A stretch of DNA of 64,000 bases from Paraburkholderia sp. CNPSo 3272 (GCF_024206495.1 NZ_JAMBPQ010000016.1:93480-157479), one strand, 5' to 3'. Positions 38,950 through 48,246 are shown, numbered from the stretch's first letter. Made by a program: numbers and translations. The notes: a model not told the origin generated them from the letters alone.

Positions 38950-40194
38950 TTACAGCTTGCCGTAGCTGTGCAGGCCCGAAAGAAACATGTTCACGCCAAG
39001 GAACGCGAAGGTCGTGACGAGCAGACCCGTGAGCGCCCACCAGGCCGCCACGCCGCCTCGCAGGCCCTTCATGAGCCGCATATGCAGCCAGGCCGCGTAG
39101 TTGAGCCACACGATCAGCGCCCAGGTTTCCTTCGGGTCCCAGCTCCAGTAGCCGCCCCAGGCCTGCGCCGCCCACAGCGCGCCGAGAATCGTCGCGATGG
39201 TGAAGAACGCGAAACCCACGGCGATCGACTTGTACATGACGTCGTCGAGCACTTCGAGCGCGGGCAGGCGGTCCGCCAGCACGCCGCGCTCCTTCATGAT
39301 GTACGCCACGCCCACCATGGCCGAAAGCGCGAAGCTGCCGTAGCCGATGAAGTTCGCCGGCACGTGGATCTTCATCCACCAGCTCTGCAGCGCGGGCACG
39401 AGCGGCTGGATCTGCTGCGCGTCGCGCGAGATCGAGTACCACATCAGGAAGCCCACGGCCGCGCTGATCACCAGCAGCACGAACGCGCCGAGCGCACGCG
39501 TGTTGTAGTGCTTTTCGTAATACAGATAGAAGAGCGCGGTGATGAGGCTGAACAGCACGAACACTTCGTAGAGGTTCGAGATGGGAATGTGCCCGACGTC
39601 CGCGCCGATGAGGTAGGACTCGTACCAGCGCACCATCAGGCCGACGAAGCCCATGAGCACCGCCGCCCACGTGAGTTTCGAGCCGATCGAGCCGCCCGAG
39701 GGCGAGCGCGAAAGCAGGCCGATCCAGTAGAACAGCGTGGCGAGCACGAACAGCGCGCTCATCCACAGAATGGCCGACTGGCTGGAGAGGAAATACTTGA
39801 GGAAGAAGGCCTGATCCGCGCGCGCGAGATCGCCCTGGTAGATCTGGATCGCGAACAGCGCGAGCACTGCGATGCCGGCCATGAGCAGCCGCGCTGGCTT
39901 CCAGCGCCACCCCAGTACGACGAGTGCCGGCGTCGTGCCGCAGAGCACCAGCTTGTCGTAATAGTTCATGTGCGCGTGGTAGCGCGAGAGCGCGAAGCCC
40001 GCGCCCGCCACGAGCGCCAGCGCGAACAGCCAGTCCACCACCGTCAGGCGGCGCAGGAAAGGGCGTTCGTCGAACAGAATATCGGCGAGGGGATCGCGCT
40101 CACTTGCGGCGCCGTGCGCCACAGCGGCATTGGCCACCTGCGCACGTTCGGCGCGCCGGGCCTTCGCGGAGGAGGAAACCTGAGACAAGTCCAT
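38950..40194 (-). CDS. ccsB: CcsB (CcsA/ResC-like) cytochrome c biogenesis protein
   Basis: Part of system II cytochrome c maturation, moving haem to the periplasm and attaching it together with ResB. The 414-aa protein is polytopic with the tryptophan-rich WWD segment WGGYWSWDPKETWALIVWLNYAAWLH and conserved histidines. The chosen ATG at 40194 follows homology; the frame extends 19 codons further, overlapping resB. Same operon as resB. Confidence 0.94.
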   Translation of the reverse strand: MDLSQVSSSAKARRAERAQVANAAVAHGAASERDPLADILFDERPFLRRLTVVDWLFALALVAGAGFALSRYHAHMNYYDKLVLCGTTPALVVLGWRWKPARLLMAGIAVLALFAIQIYQGDLARADQAFFLKYFLSSQSAILWMSALFVLATLFYWIGLLSRSPSGGSIGSKLTWAAVLMGFVGLMVRWYESYLIGADVGHIPISNLYEVFVLFSLITALFYLYYEKHYNTRALGAFVLLVISAAVGFLMWYSISRDAQQIQPLVPALQSWWMKIHVPANFIGYGSFALSAMVGVAYIMKERGVLADRLPALEVLDDVMYKSIAVGFAFFTIATILGALWAAQAWGGYWSWDPKETWALIVWLNYAAWLHMRLMKGLRGGVAAWWALTGLLVTTFAFLGVNMFLSGLHSYGKL

Positions 40195-40240
40195 GGGCTT
40201 ACCGGTGTTGATCGTGAGTGGCTGCAATCGCGTGCGTGGA

Positions 40241-42478
40241 TCAGGGCGCACGGTCCGTGCCGCTGCCGTTCGTGTCGCCCGCCTGGTTGGTGGCGCCTGT
40301 TTGCGGCGCCGCGCCTAGCGCACGGCCGACCGCGTCGCGGGTACGGGCGAACTCCTTCTCGAAGTCGAGGGTACGGCGGGCGGTCGACATCGCCATGATG
40401 ACGTCGACGCCGTGGTCCTGACCGTCCTGACCCTTCCGGTCCTTCAGCCAGAACCACACACGCCGCTCACGCACGTAAAACATCGAGAAGATGCCGAGCA
40501 CGAGCAACAGGCTGCCAAGATACACGACTTTCTTGCCCGGCGCGCGCGTCAACTGAAATACCGAAGCTTGCACCTGCTTGAATGAATCGAGCTGTAGATA
40601 GACAGGAGATCCATACAGGAAGCTGTCGGATATCGCGTTGATCGAATCCTGTACGAAGCGCGCGGCGTCGGCATCGGGCTTCAGGTCCGGCTCGCCTGCC
40701 TGCTCCCGCGCGAGTTGCCAGAGGTCCCATGTCGCGCCCTCGAGCATGCGCAGCAGGAGGCTCGCGGCCTTTTCCTGCTGCTCCTTCGGCACCGATTTGT
40801 CAATGAACGCCGCCACGGCCTGGAAGCCGCCTGCGGCACCTGCAGCCCCCGCAGCGCCTGCCTGCGGGGCGTCCGATCCCGCGAACAGGGTCAAGACGCG
40901 CTCGGCGCTGTCCTCGAGATGCTGTTGCAACTCGCGGTTCGAAGCGGGGACTGAGCGCGCGGCGAAACGCTTCGCGGCCTGCGCGCGCAATGCGGGGTCC
41001 TCGAAGGCCGCGCGCAGCATCATCCACTCTTTCGGCGTGCCGCCGCTGTCGGCGGGAATTCGCAGGTAGCGGAACGGATCGTCGGGATTCTCGCGCATGC
41101 CCGCGAGGAACATGCGATCGCCGCCGCCCACGTCCACGGGCAGCATGTAATTGTTGTACTCGCGCGCCTGGCCGTCCTTGTCGCGCACCTTGTACTGTAC
41201 CGAGGGGCCGACGTTATGCAGGTCGAGCGGCTTCGAGCTCTTCGCACCGGAGCCGAGGCGCTCGTCGAACGCTTCCTTGAGCGACTGGTGCGCCACGCCG
41301 CGCGCGTCGTTCGCGCCGCTGCCATTCGAGATGTTCTCGACGTTGATCGCGCGGAAGTCCGCGAATTCGATCGTCTGCCCATCCACGCCCGGCAGCGCCT
41401 GGCCAGCAGGCACCGCGAGCGGCGCCGAATTGCCGATCGTGCCGCCGAACGGGAAGGTCTTCGCGCTTGCACCCGACATGGGCCACGCCGTCATCGACAT
41501 CTGCGAGCCGCCGTCCTGGAAGCTCGACTGATAAATCGACACGCCGTCGTACTCGAACGGCTCGTTCACCTCGATGCGCGCCGGAACGCGCTGGCCCGTC
41601 TTGTGATCGATCACGACGATGTCGCTCGCGAACAGCTTGGGCATGCCGGTCGAGTAGTAATCGACGATGAACTTGTTGAGCTGGATGGAGAACGGCAGGT
41701 CCTGAATCAGCGAGCCGTCGGGCTGGTTGAGGATGGCCGTGGAGACGAACTGGCCCTCGGGTACCCACGCGTAGCCGCGGAAGGTCGGGTTCGACTGCGA
41801 GAGCCGGTGCTCGGGGGGAATGTCGTTGATGACTGCGTTGCTGCGGATCGGCGTCTTGTCGAACAGCCACATCTGGAATTTGATCGGCAGATTGCTGTCG
41901 AGCAGGCCGCCGAGGCAGATGATCACGATCGCGAGGTGCGCGAAGATGTAGCCGATCTTCGTAAGCGCACCGCGCTTGGCCGCGATGAGCGTCGCGCCAT
42001 CGCTCTCGCGCGTGACGAACCGGTAGCCCATGCGCCCCGCCAGCTTGCCGAGCGTGGCGGCCGTTTGCTCGCGCGTGCCGTCCTCTACCGCGAACTCGCC
42101 CTTGTGATGGAACGCGCGCAGGCTGCCTTCGCGGACCTTGTCCTTCCAGCTCTTCATGTCGGCGAGCATCTTTGGCGCGTTGCGGATCACGCACAGCGAG
42201 ACCGACACCACGAGAAAGCCGAGGATCGTCATGAACCACCACGCGCTGTAGACCGTGTAGAGGCTCAGCGAGCGGAAGATATCGGCCCAGAAAGGGCCGA
42301 ACTGGTTGACGTAGTTCGGGTACGGGTCGTCCTGCGTGAGCACCGTGCCGATGATGCTCGCAATGGCGAGCACGACGAGCAGCGCAATCGCGAAGCGCAT
42401 CGAACTGATCAGCTCGACGGCGACTTTCACCGCCTTCTGGCGAACATTCAACTGCAAACCCTGCGTGGTGACGCTCAT
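40241..42478 (-). CDS. resB: ResB (Ccs1) cytochrome c biogenesis protein
   Basis: Partner of CcsB in system II. The 745-aa product has N-terminal membrane helices (SSMRFAIALLVVLAIASIIGTVL, SAWWFMTILGFLVVSVSLCVI), a third near residue 170, and a large periplasmic domain. A last helix (VVYLGSLLLVLGIFSMFYVRERRVWFW) lies near residue 670. Within the soluble domain an Ala/Gly stretch (AGAAGAAGGF) is present. The length is normal for beta-proteobacterial ResB. Confidence 0.95.
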   Translation of the reverse strand: MSVTTQGLQLNVRQKAVKVAVELISSMRFAIALLVVLAIASIIGTVLTQDDPYPNYVNQFGPFWADIFRSLSLYTVYSAWWFMTILGFLVVSVSLCVIRNAPKMLADMKSWKDKVREGSLRAFHHKGEFAVEDGTREQTAATLGKLAGRMGYRFVTRESDGATLIAAKRGALTKIGYIFAHLAIVIICLGGLLDSNLPIKFQMWLFDKTPIRSNAVINDIPPEHRLSQSNPTFRGYAWVPEGQFVSTAILNQPDGSLIQDLPFSIQLNKFIVDYYSTGMPKLFASDIVVIDHKTGQRVPARIEVNEPFEYDGVSIYQSSFQDGGSQMSMTAWPMSGASAKTFPFGGTIGNSAPLAVPAGQALPGVDGQTIEFADFRAINVENISNGSGANDARGVAHQSLKEAFDERLGSGAKSSKPLDLHNVGPSVQYKVRDKDGQAREYNNYMLPVDVGGGDRMFLAGMRENPDDPFRYLRIPADSGGTPKEWMMLRAAFEDPALRAQAAKRFAARSVPASNRELQQHLEDSAERVLTLFAGSDAPQAGAAGAAGAAGGFQAVAAFIDKSVPKEQQEKAASLLLRMLEGATWDLWQLAREQAGEPDLKPDADAARFVQDSINAISDSFLYGSPVYLQLDSFKQVQASVFQLTRAPGKKVVYLGSLLLVLGIFSMFYVRERRVWFWLKDRKGQDGQDHGVDVIMAMSTARRTLDFEKEFARTRDAVGRALGAAPQTGATNQAGDTNGSGTDRAP

Positions 42479-42531
42479 TCAAACTCCGCTTTATCGCTTT
42501 TGCTGGCTTCTCGCCGATCAGGCGCTACAGC

Positions 42532-42580
42532 AAAAAAGGGTGCAGGCGCGCCGTCGGCGTGACGACGCCCTCACCCTTTT
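42532..42580 (-). terminator. Terminator after the cytochrome c4 gene
   Basis: Minus strand AAAAGGGTG ... CACCCTTTT with a GC-rich partly paired interior and a final TTTTTTGC. It separates the cytochrome gene from resB. Confidence 0.7.
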
Positions 42581-42642
42581 CTTGTTTTCCGGCCGGCCGC
42601 GCCGTGAAACTGCTGATCAAACGTGCGGCAAACCGATTACGC

Positions 42643-43317
42643 TCAATGCAGCCCGGCGGCGTAATCGGCGACGGCCTTGATCTCGTCGTCCGAGAGCCGG
42701 TGCGCGATGGTTCGCATCGGATCGTTATTGTTACGCGTGCCCTGCTGGAAAGCATTGAGTTGTGCAACGACATATTCCGACCACTGGCCCGAAAGACGCG
42801 GAAACTGGATCGGAATCCCCTGGCCCGTGGGTCCGTGGCACGCTGCACAGGCTGGCACGCCCTTGTCGGCGATGCCGCCGCGCCAGATCGACTGGCCAAA
42901 CGGCACGGTCTTCGCGTCGTGCGCGTAGCCGGGTTTGGGTGTCTGGGAGGCGAACCAGGCTGCGACGTTGATCATATCCTGGTCTGACAGCGCGGCAGCG
43001 AAGCCGGCCATGATGGGGTTTGCGCGCGCCGCCGGCTTGCCGCCGGGCTGCGGTTTGAAGTCCTTGAGTTGCTTGACGAGATAGTCGGCGTGCTGGCCGG
43101 CGAGCTTGGGATACGCGCCGCCGGAGCTGTTACCGTCCGCCGCGTGACAGGCCGCGCATACCTGCGCAGCAATGGCTTGCCCCCGGGCGACGTCGGGCTT
43201 GGCCGGCGTTCCCTGATCCGCCGCGCTTGCCTGCCCCGCCATCATGAATAGACCTGCTGTAAGACCTGACGCTATCGCACTCTCGAATACCTTCAAGCAC
43301 TTGCCCAGTCGATTCAT
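42643..43317 (-). CDS. Di-haem cytochrome c4
   Basis: A 224-aa periplasmic electron carrier with a signal peptide (ending QASA, near residue 32) and two CxxCH sites, CAACHA near residue 53 and CAACHG near 155. Each lies in a class I cytochrome domain with a distal Met region (NPIMAGFAAALSDQD, DPMRTIAHRLSDDE). It probably feeds a terminal oxidase. Adjacent resB-ccsB would mature it. Confidence 0.93.
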   Translation of the reverse strand: MNRLGKCLKVFESAIASGLTAGLFMMAGQASAADQGTPAKPDVARGQAIAAQVCAACHAADGNSSGGAYPKLAGQHADYLVKQLKDFKPQPGGKPAARANPIMAGFAAALSDQDMINVAAWFASQTPKPGYAHDAKTVPFGQSIWRGGIADKGVPACAACHGPTGQGIPIQFPRLSGQWSEYVVAQLNAFQQGTRNNNDPMRTIAHRLSDDEIKAVADYAAGLH

Positions 43318-43409
43318 TCGCGCACCTTGTTTCGTCTTGTGGGAATCAGGTTCTGCAATGGACGACAGCGACCGTCTACCTCGAAGGCCCGCGCTGGCCT
43401 CACTGGTAT

Positions 43410-43440
43410 TCAGTAAACCATCGCATTGTACAATAGCGCG
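43410..43440. promoter_or_regulatory. Divergent promoter region between cytochrome c4 and engB
   Basis: A palindromic ATTGTACAAT box at about 43424-43433 offers a TACAAT -10 on both strands. -35 boxes are weak. It is the only promoter-like signal in the 236-nt divergent spacer. Confidence 0.3.
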
Positions 43441-43553
43441 CAAGGCGCCACGGCGCCAGTCGGGCCTGCCCCCGATATCCCAGAATCCATCCCGGGCGCG
43501 TCCGGGCCCGGCGGGGCCACCCGCCGCGTTGTCTCACATTGTGGTCCTTTCCG

Positions 43554-44213
43554 ATGGCCTTCCTGCTGCACCAAGCCCGCTTCTACACGACGGTGAACCA
43601 TTTGCGCGACCTGCCCGCTACGGCGCGGCCCGAGGTGGCGTTCGCCGGCCGTTCGAACGCCGGCAAGTCCACCGCCATCAATCTGCTGTGCAACCAGAAG
43701 CGGCTCGCCTTCGCCTCGAAGACGCCGGGCCGCACCCAGCATATCAACTACTTCTCAGTCGGCCCCGCGGACGAACCAGCGGGCTATCTCGTCGACCTGC
43801 CCGGCTACGGCTATGCCGAAGTCCCGTTAGCCGCGAAGGCGCACTGGGAGCAGCTGCTTTCGCTCTATCTGCAAACGCGCGCGCAGCTCTCGGGGCTCAT
43901 CCTGATGATGGATGCCCGCCGCCCGCTCACCGACCTCGACCGCCGCATGATCGAATGGTTTGCGCCGACGGGCAAACCGATCCACACACTCCTCACGAAG
44001 TGCGACAAATTGACGCGCCAAGAAAGCGTGCTCGCGCTGCGCACGACGAACAAGGCGTTGGACGAATACAGCAAGCAAGGCTACGAAGGGAAGCTGAGCG
44101 CCCAGCTCTTTTCGGCGCTCAAGCGCGTTGGGCTCGACGAAGCGCACGCGGTGATCGAGAGCTGGATCGTGCCGCAGGAATCCGTCGGCGAAACCGACGC
44201 GCAAGCGGAATAG
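43554..44213 (+). CDS. engB: GTPase EngB (YihA/YsxC), ribosome assembly
   Basis: An essential small GTPase for 50S subunit assembly. The 219-aa product has G1 GRSNAGKST, G3 DLPGYG and G4 TKCD motifs and the SKTPGRTQHINYF switch segment. The ATG at 43554 is preferred over an in-frame TTG 15 nt upstream. Followed by a terminator. Confidence 0.96.
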   Translation: MAFLLHQARFYTTVNHLRDLPATARPEVAFAGRSNAGKSTAINLLCNQKRLAFASKTPGRTQHINYFSVGPADEPAGYLVDLPGYGYAEVPLAAKAHWEQLLSLYLQTRAQLSGLILMMDARRPLTDLDRRMIEWFAPTGKPIHTLLTKCDKLTRQESVLALRTTNKALDEYSKQGYEGKLSAQLFSALKRVGLDEAHAVIESWIVPQESVGETDAQAE

Positions 44214-44256
44214 CGCACCTCGGGCCAGTCGCTTCGGGCAGGCCCTCAGTCGTGTG

Positions 44257-44279
44257 AAAGCCCATACTGTCGGGCTTTT
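44257..44279 (+). terminator. Terminator after engB
   Basis: AAAGCCC, 8-nt loop, GGGCTTTT, 43 nt after the stop. Confidence 0.75.
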
Positions 44280-44424
44280 CATGCGCTTTCATCAGATCTT
44301 TTCGCAAGGCCGGCGCGGCATTTGCCGCGTTATGTGGGCTAGCGCATACAGACCACGCCAAACGCTGCCACAAGCGCCCGTTCGCTTGCGCCGCGGGCTT
44401 TGCCACGCCCCTTCCGGCGCACAT
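44280..44424. other. Intergenic stretch between engB terminator and the orphan terminator
   Basis: Part of the 394-nt engB-hemB spacer. I see no ORF or promoter that I can support here. The rest of the spacer is covered by the ncRNA candidate and terminator entries. Confidence 0.4.
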
Positions 44425-44454
44425 AAAAAAACCCGCCGTGATTTCCGGCGGGTT
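44425..44454 (-). terminator. Orphan terminator on the minus strand upstream of hemB
   Basis: Minus strand AACCCGCCG, loop GAAATCA-like, CGGCGGGTT followed by a T7 run. The T-run is on the minus side only. No minus-strand protein gene ends here: the nearest one upstream (dsbD) stops past hemB. Confidence 0.8.
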
Positions 44455-44545
44455 AAACAGCCTTATCGAAAAACGACAGGCACCCGCTCAGGGAGGAGAA
44501 GCGGGGAGCTCGGCGCCAGGCGCCTCGCTCGATCGGTATGATATA
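44425..44545 (-). ncRNA. Candidate small RNA ending at the orphan terminator
   Basis: Upstream of the orphan terminator, on the minus strand, lies a second hairpin (44483-44505): CCCGCT, loop TCTCCTCCCTG, AGCGGG. The loop is pyrimidine-rich and complementary to ribosome-binding sites (GGAGG). Another self-complementary segment (GGCGCC repeat, about 44508-44525) precedes it. The 5' end is a guess and no convincing promoter was found. The alternative is that these structures belong to the hemB leader on the plus strand. Confidence 0.3.
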
Positions 44546-44607
44546 CCATTGTCCCGAAAAGTTTCCTGCGCCCCAGGAACCCATCCCGTTTCAAGATATC
44601 CGCCGAC

Positions 44608-45606
44608 ATGAGCTTCTATCCGCATCATCGTCCGCGCCGCATGCGACGTGACGATTTCTCGCGCCGTCTGATGCGCGAAAACCTCCTCACCACGAACGAC
44701 CTGATCTACCCCGTATTCGTGATTGCGGGCAACAACGTGCGCGAAGCCGTGCCGTCGATGCCCGGCGTCGAACGCGTGTCGATCGATCTGCTGATGGGCG
44801 TCGCCGAGCAGTGCGTCGAACTCGGCATTCCGGTGCTTTCGCTCTTCCCCGTCGTCGATCCGGCGCTCAAGACGCCCGATGGCATCGAGGCGACGAACCC
44901 CGACGGCGTGATTCCGCGCGCCGTGCGCGAACTGAAGAAACGCTTCCCCGACCTCGGCGTGCTTTGCGACGTCGCGCTCGACCCGTACACGAGCCACGGC
45001 CAGGACGGCGTGCTCGACGAAAACGGCTACGTCATCAACGACGAGACTATCGAGATCCTCGTTGCGCAGGCGCGCGCGCAGGCGGAAGCCGGCGTCGATA
45101 TCGTCGCGCCTTCGGACATGATGGACGGGCGCATCGGTGCGATCCGCGAGATGCTCGAAAGCGAGAACCACATCCACACGCGCATCATGGCGTACTCGGC
45201 CAAATACGCCTCGGCGTTCTATGGTCCGTTCCGCGACGCCGTGGGCTCGGCGTCGAATCTGGGCAAGGGCAACAAGATGACCTACCAGATGGACCCGTCG
45301 AACTCGGACGAGGCGCTGCGCGAAGTGCGCCTCGACATCGAGGAAGGCGCCGACATGGTTATGGTGAAGCCCGGCATGCCGTATCTCGACATCGTGCGCC
45401 GTGTGAAGGACGAATTCCGCTTTCCGACCTACGTGTACCAGGTGAGCGGCGAGTACGCCATGCTCAAGGCCGCAGCCCAGAACGGCTGGCTCGATCACGA
45501 CAAGGTGATGATGGAATCGCTGCTCGCGTTCAAGCGCGCGGGCGCCGACGGCATTCTCACGTATTTCGCGCTCGACGCCGCGCGTTTGCTGCGCGCACAG
45601 AAGTAA
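44608..45606 (+). CDS. hemB: Porphobilinogen synthase (delta-aminolevulinate dehydratase) HemB
   Basis: Condenses two 5-aminolevulinates in haem synthesis. The 332-aa product starts PHHRPRRMRRDDFSRRL and has LFPVVDPALK, the region LCDVALDPYTSHGQDG, VAPSDMMDGRIGAIRE with Schiff-base lysines in MAYSAKYASAFYGPFR and MVKPGMPYLDIVR. It carries Asp rather than the zinc-binding Cys set (DVALDPYTSHG), which fits the magnesium-dependent proteobacterial type. Confidence 0.97.
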   Translation: MSFYPHHRPRRMRRDDFSRRLMRENLLTTNDLIYPVFVIAGNNVREAVPSMPGVERVSIDLLMGVAEQCVELGIPVLSLFPVVDPALKTPDGIEATNPDGVIPRAVRELKKRFPDLGVLCDVALDPYTSHGQDGVLDENGYVINDETIEILVAQARAQAEAGVDIVAPSDMMDGRIGAIREMLESENHIHTRIMAYSAKYASAFYGPFRDAVGSASNLGKGNKMTYQMDPSNSDEALREVRLDIEEGADMVMVKPGMPYLDIVRRVKDEFRFPTYVYQVSGEYAMLKAAAQNGWLDHDKVMMESLLAFKRAGADGILTYFALDAARLLRAQK

Positions 45607-45625
45607 GCGCTGCACGCATCGTATG

Positions 45626-45655
45626 AAAAAGGCACGTCCGCGGACGTGCCTTTTT
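45626..45655. terminator. Bidirectional terminator between hemB and dsbD
   Basis: A perfect 30-bp palindrome: AAAAAGGCACGTCCG followed by its exact complement ending in T5. It serves hemB on the plus strand and dsbD on the minus strand. Confidence 0.95.
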
Positions 45656-45728
45656 GCTTTTGGGCCGATGCGCGCTCTCACGCGCGCGCAATGCTGCCGA
45701 TCATGCCGATCGGCCCAATCAGGGCCAA

Positions 45729-47696
45729 TCAGGCCGATGGCGCTGCCGGCGTCTGCGGCGCCGGCGCCGTCACGCGATCAAGGCGCGCGAGGAACCGGTC
45801 GGCATTCTCGTAGCCGACCACGCGCAGCACTTCACGCCCTTGCGTATCGAAGAAAATGATGCCCGGCGGTCCGAAGAGCCCGAAGCGCTTGAGCAGTGCC
45901 TGGTCGTCCGAATTGTTGGCGGTTACATCGGCGCGCAAGAGCCCCAGCTCCGCGAGGCGCGCCTGCACGCGCGGGTCGCTGAACGTGAACTTCTCCATTT
46001 CCTTGCAGCTCACGCACCAGTCGGCGTAGAAGTCGAGCATCGACGGTTTGCCCGCAGTCTTGAGCGCCGCGTCGAGCTGCGCGGGCGAACGCACGGGTGC
46101 GAATACCAGCGCCTTCGCTTCGCCGGCGCCGGTGAACGGCGTCGCGCCGGCGGCGGCAACATCGCTCGCGCCGCCCACGCGAGCGGCCAGCACCGCGAGC
46201 GGGCGCAGCGGATCGGTCGAACCCGCCGCAAGACCGACGATCAGCGTCGCGGCCCAGATCGCGAACGCCGCGCCGAGACCACGCCCGAGGCGCCGCCAGA
46301 CGTTGGCCGCACCCGCGTTCGGCGTGAACAGGCCAAGCGCGGCGGCCGCGAGCAGCAGCCAGAGGGCGGCGAGCAGCATCTGCGCGGTGGCGCCAAGCAC
46401 CGGCCAGACGATCCACAGCGCGGCCGCGAGCAGCACGACGCCGAAGAACACCTTCACGCCGTCCATCCACGTGCCCGCACGCGGCAGCAGCGTGCCCGCG
46501 CCGAGGCCGAGGATCATCAGCGGGACGCCGAGACCCAGGCCCATCGCAAAAAGCGCCGCGCCGCCGAGCAGGGCGTTGCCCGTGTGCGCGATGAACGCCA
46601 GCACCGCGAAGAGCGGCGCGGTCATGCAGGCGCCCACCACGAGCGCGGAAAGCGCGCCCATCACGGCGACGGCGGCGAATTTGCCGCCGGAACGGCCTTG
46701 GGTGGCGCGCGAGGCGCCGTCCTGCCAGCGCTGCGGCAGCGCGATGTCGTAGCCCGCGATCAGCATGACGGCGAACGCGGTGAGGAGCACCGCGAACACG
46801 CCCAGCACCCACGGGTTCTGCAGCCATGCGCCAAGGCTCTGGCCGACCAGCGCGGCGGCGATGCCGAGCACCGTGTAGACGAGCGCCATGCCGAGCACGT
46901 AGACGAACGAGAGCGCGAAGCCGCGCGAGCGCGTGACGCGCTCGCCCTCACCGACGATGATCGCCGACAGGATCGGGATCATCGGATACGAGCAGGGCAA
47001 GAGGCTCAGCACCATGCCGGCCACGAAGTAGAGACCCACCACGGCGAAAAAGCCGCCGCCTTGCAGCAGCGACTGCGCGTAGTCGGCGCTCGTGGCGCGT
47101 TCGTACCAGGGCTCCTCGGTGGCGTCTGCTGCGGGTGCTGCGCTGGTCTGCGGCTGGGGCGCGGGCGTCGGGTTCGCGGCGCCCGGCACGGCGCTCTGGC
47201 CGGCCGCAGCGGCCTGCAAAGCCGCGCCACTGACGTGAAACACGTGTTCCGCGGGCGGATAACAGATGCCCGCATCGGCGCAGCCCTGCGAGGTCACCGC
47301 GAGATCGAACGGACCACTCGCCTTCTGAACCGGTACGCGGATCGTCAGTTCACCCCGATAGGTTTCGACATTCTTCTGGAAAGTCGGATCGAACTTGACG
47401 TGGCCAGGCGGGATCTGCGCCTCGCCGATCTGCGCCGTGCCGTTGCGCGCGGCGAAGGCGAAGCGCTCGCGGTACATGTAGTAGCCGTCTGCGATCTTGA
47501 AGTGCACGTCGACCATGCCCGGCGCTTCACTCGCGCTGAACGTGAAGGCCTGGTCGGGCGGCAGGAAGTCGTCGTCGGCGGCTCGCGCCAGCGAAGTGCT
47601 AAACAGCATCGGCAGCAGGCAGCAGACGAGCAGGAGGAAGCCGGACAGCGTAGCGTACGGCGCGGCGCGCGAGCGCCGATCGAAGCGGTTAAACAT
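45729..47696 (-). CDS. dsbD: Thiol:disulfide interchange protein DsbD
   Basis: Carries electrons from cytoplasmic thioredoxin to periplasmic DsbC-like proteins and the cytochrome c pathway. The 655-aa product has a signal peptide, then an N-terminal domain with its cysteine pair in SQGCADAGICYPP. The membrane domain has LSLLPCSYPMIPIL and GACMTAPLFAVLAF, and the C-terminal thioredoxin domain has WCVSC (FYADWCVSCKEMEKF). The ATG at 47696 overlaps the cutA stop. Another in-frame ATG lies 24 nt upstream. Confidence 0.95.
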   Translation of the reverse strand: MFNRFDRRSRAAPYATLSGFLLLVCCLLPMLFSTSLARAADDDFLPPDQAFTFSASEAPGMVDVHFKIADGYYMYRERFAFAARNGTAQIGEAQIPPGHVKFDPTFQKNVETYRGELTIRVPVQKASGPFDLAVTSQGCADAGICYPPAEHVFHVSGAALQAAAAGQSAVPGAANPTPAPQPQTSAAPAADATEEPWYERATSADYAQSLLQGGGFFAVVGLYFVAGMVLSLLPCSYPMIPILSAIIVGEGERVTRSRGFALSFVYVLGMALVYTVLGIAAALVGQSLGAWLQNPWVLGVFAVLLTAFAVMLIAGYDIALPQRWQDGASRATQGRSGGKFAAVAVMGALSALVVGACMTAPLFAVLAFIAHTGNALLGGAALFAMGLGLGVPLMILGLGAGTLLPRAGTWMDGVKVFFGVVLLAAALWIVWPVLGATAQMLLAALWLLLAAAALGLFTPNAGAANVWRRLGRGLGAAFAIWAATLIVGLAAGSTDPLRPLAVLAARVGGASDVAAAGATPFTGAGEAKALVFAPVRSPAQLDAALKTAGKPSMLDFYADWCVSCKEMEKFTFSDPRVQARLAELGLLRADVTANNSDDQALLKRFGLFGPPGIIFFDTQGREVLRVVGYENADRFLARLDRVTAPAPQTPAAPSA

Positions 47697-48019
47697 GAAG
47701 AGTGCGCTGAGTCTCGGCATTGACCCATTGCCCGTAGGCGTTCGACGCCGTGGCTTGCCACGAGAGAATCTCGGGCGTCTCGTAGGGATGCTGGGTCTGG
47801 ATGAACTGTTCGAGCGGCCGCGCGGGCGAGGCTCGTCTTGAAGAGCAGCTGGATCTCGTTGCCCGACTCGATGTTGCCCTGCCAGTGATACTGCGAGTGC
47901 ACGGCGCCCAGGCGCGTCACGCACGCGGCGAGACGCTGCGCGAGCGCCCCGGCGGCGAGCGTTTCGGCGGCGCTCTCGTCGGGCACCGTAGTCAGCATCA
48001 GGGTCACATTGAGGGTCAC
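47689..48019 (-). pseudogene. cutA: CutA divalent-cation tolerance protein, frameshifted
   Basis: The first 68 codons from GTG 48019 (GGAG site upstream) encode the CutA N-terminal half: TLMLTTVPDESAAETLAAG, QYHWQGNIESGNEIQLLFKTSLARA. The rest, LEQFIQTQHPYETPEILSWQ to the end QRTLHV with TAA at 47689, is in another frame. Between ARA and LEQ there are four nucleotides where six are expected. A two-base loss in the CGCGCG run near 47815-47827 would explain it. It is a real mutation or a sequencing error; both halves are otherwise well conserved. Confidence 0.88.
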
Positions 48020-48180
48020 GACGAACTCCGGCGTGGCGCCCGTGTGCGACGGCAAACGGGCTTCGGGGCAGAACGTAATCGTACCATCGGCGCCGATCGG
48101 CTTCTCTCGTGCACCGTGTGGCAAAAGCGGACTGCAACCGGCAAACACGGCACGACGCGATTTAATCCGCGCCCGAAAAC

Positions 48181-48209
48181 AAAAAAGCCAGGCTAGGCCT
48201 GGCTTTTTT
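48181..48209. terminator. Terminator at the end of the ribosomal block
   Basis: AAAAAAGCCAGGC, 3-nt loop, GCCTGGCTTTTTT: 13-bp perfect symmetry, 38 nt after the rplQ stop; symmetrical and probably bidirectional. Confidence 0.95.
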
Positions 48210-48246
48210 GCATGCGGCTCAATCCGGGGATCGAGCGACGGAAAGC

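Noticed and set aside
43318..43553. A riboswitch or RNA gene in the cytochrome c4-engB spacer.
   Set aside because: No conserved aptamer landmarks; only a weak divergent promoter signal.
45690..45745. Repeats of GGCCAATCAGG and GCCGATCGGCC near the end of dsbD as a regulatory array.
   Set aside because: Copies are short and irregular and sit just after a strong bidirectional terminator, partly inside coding sequence.
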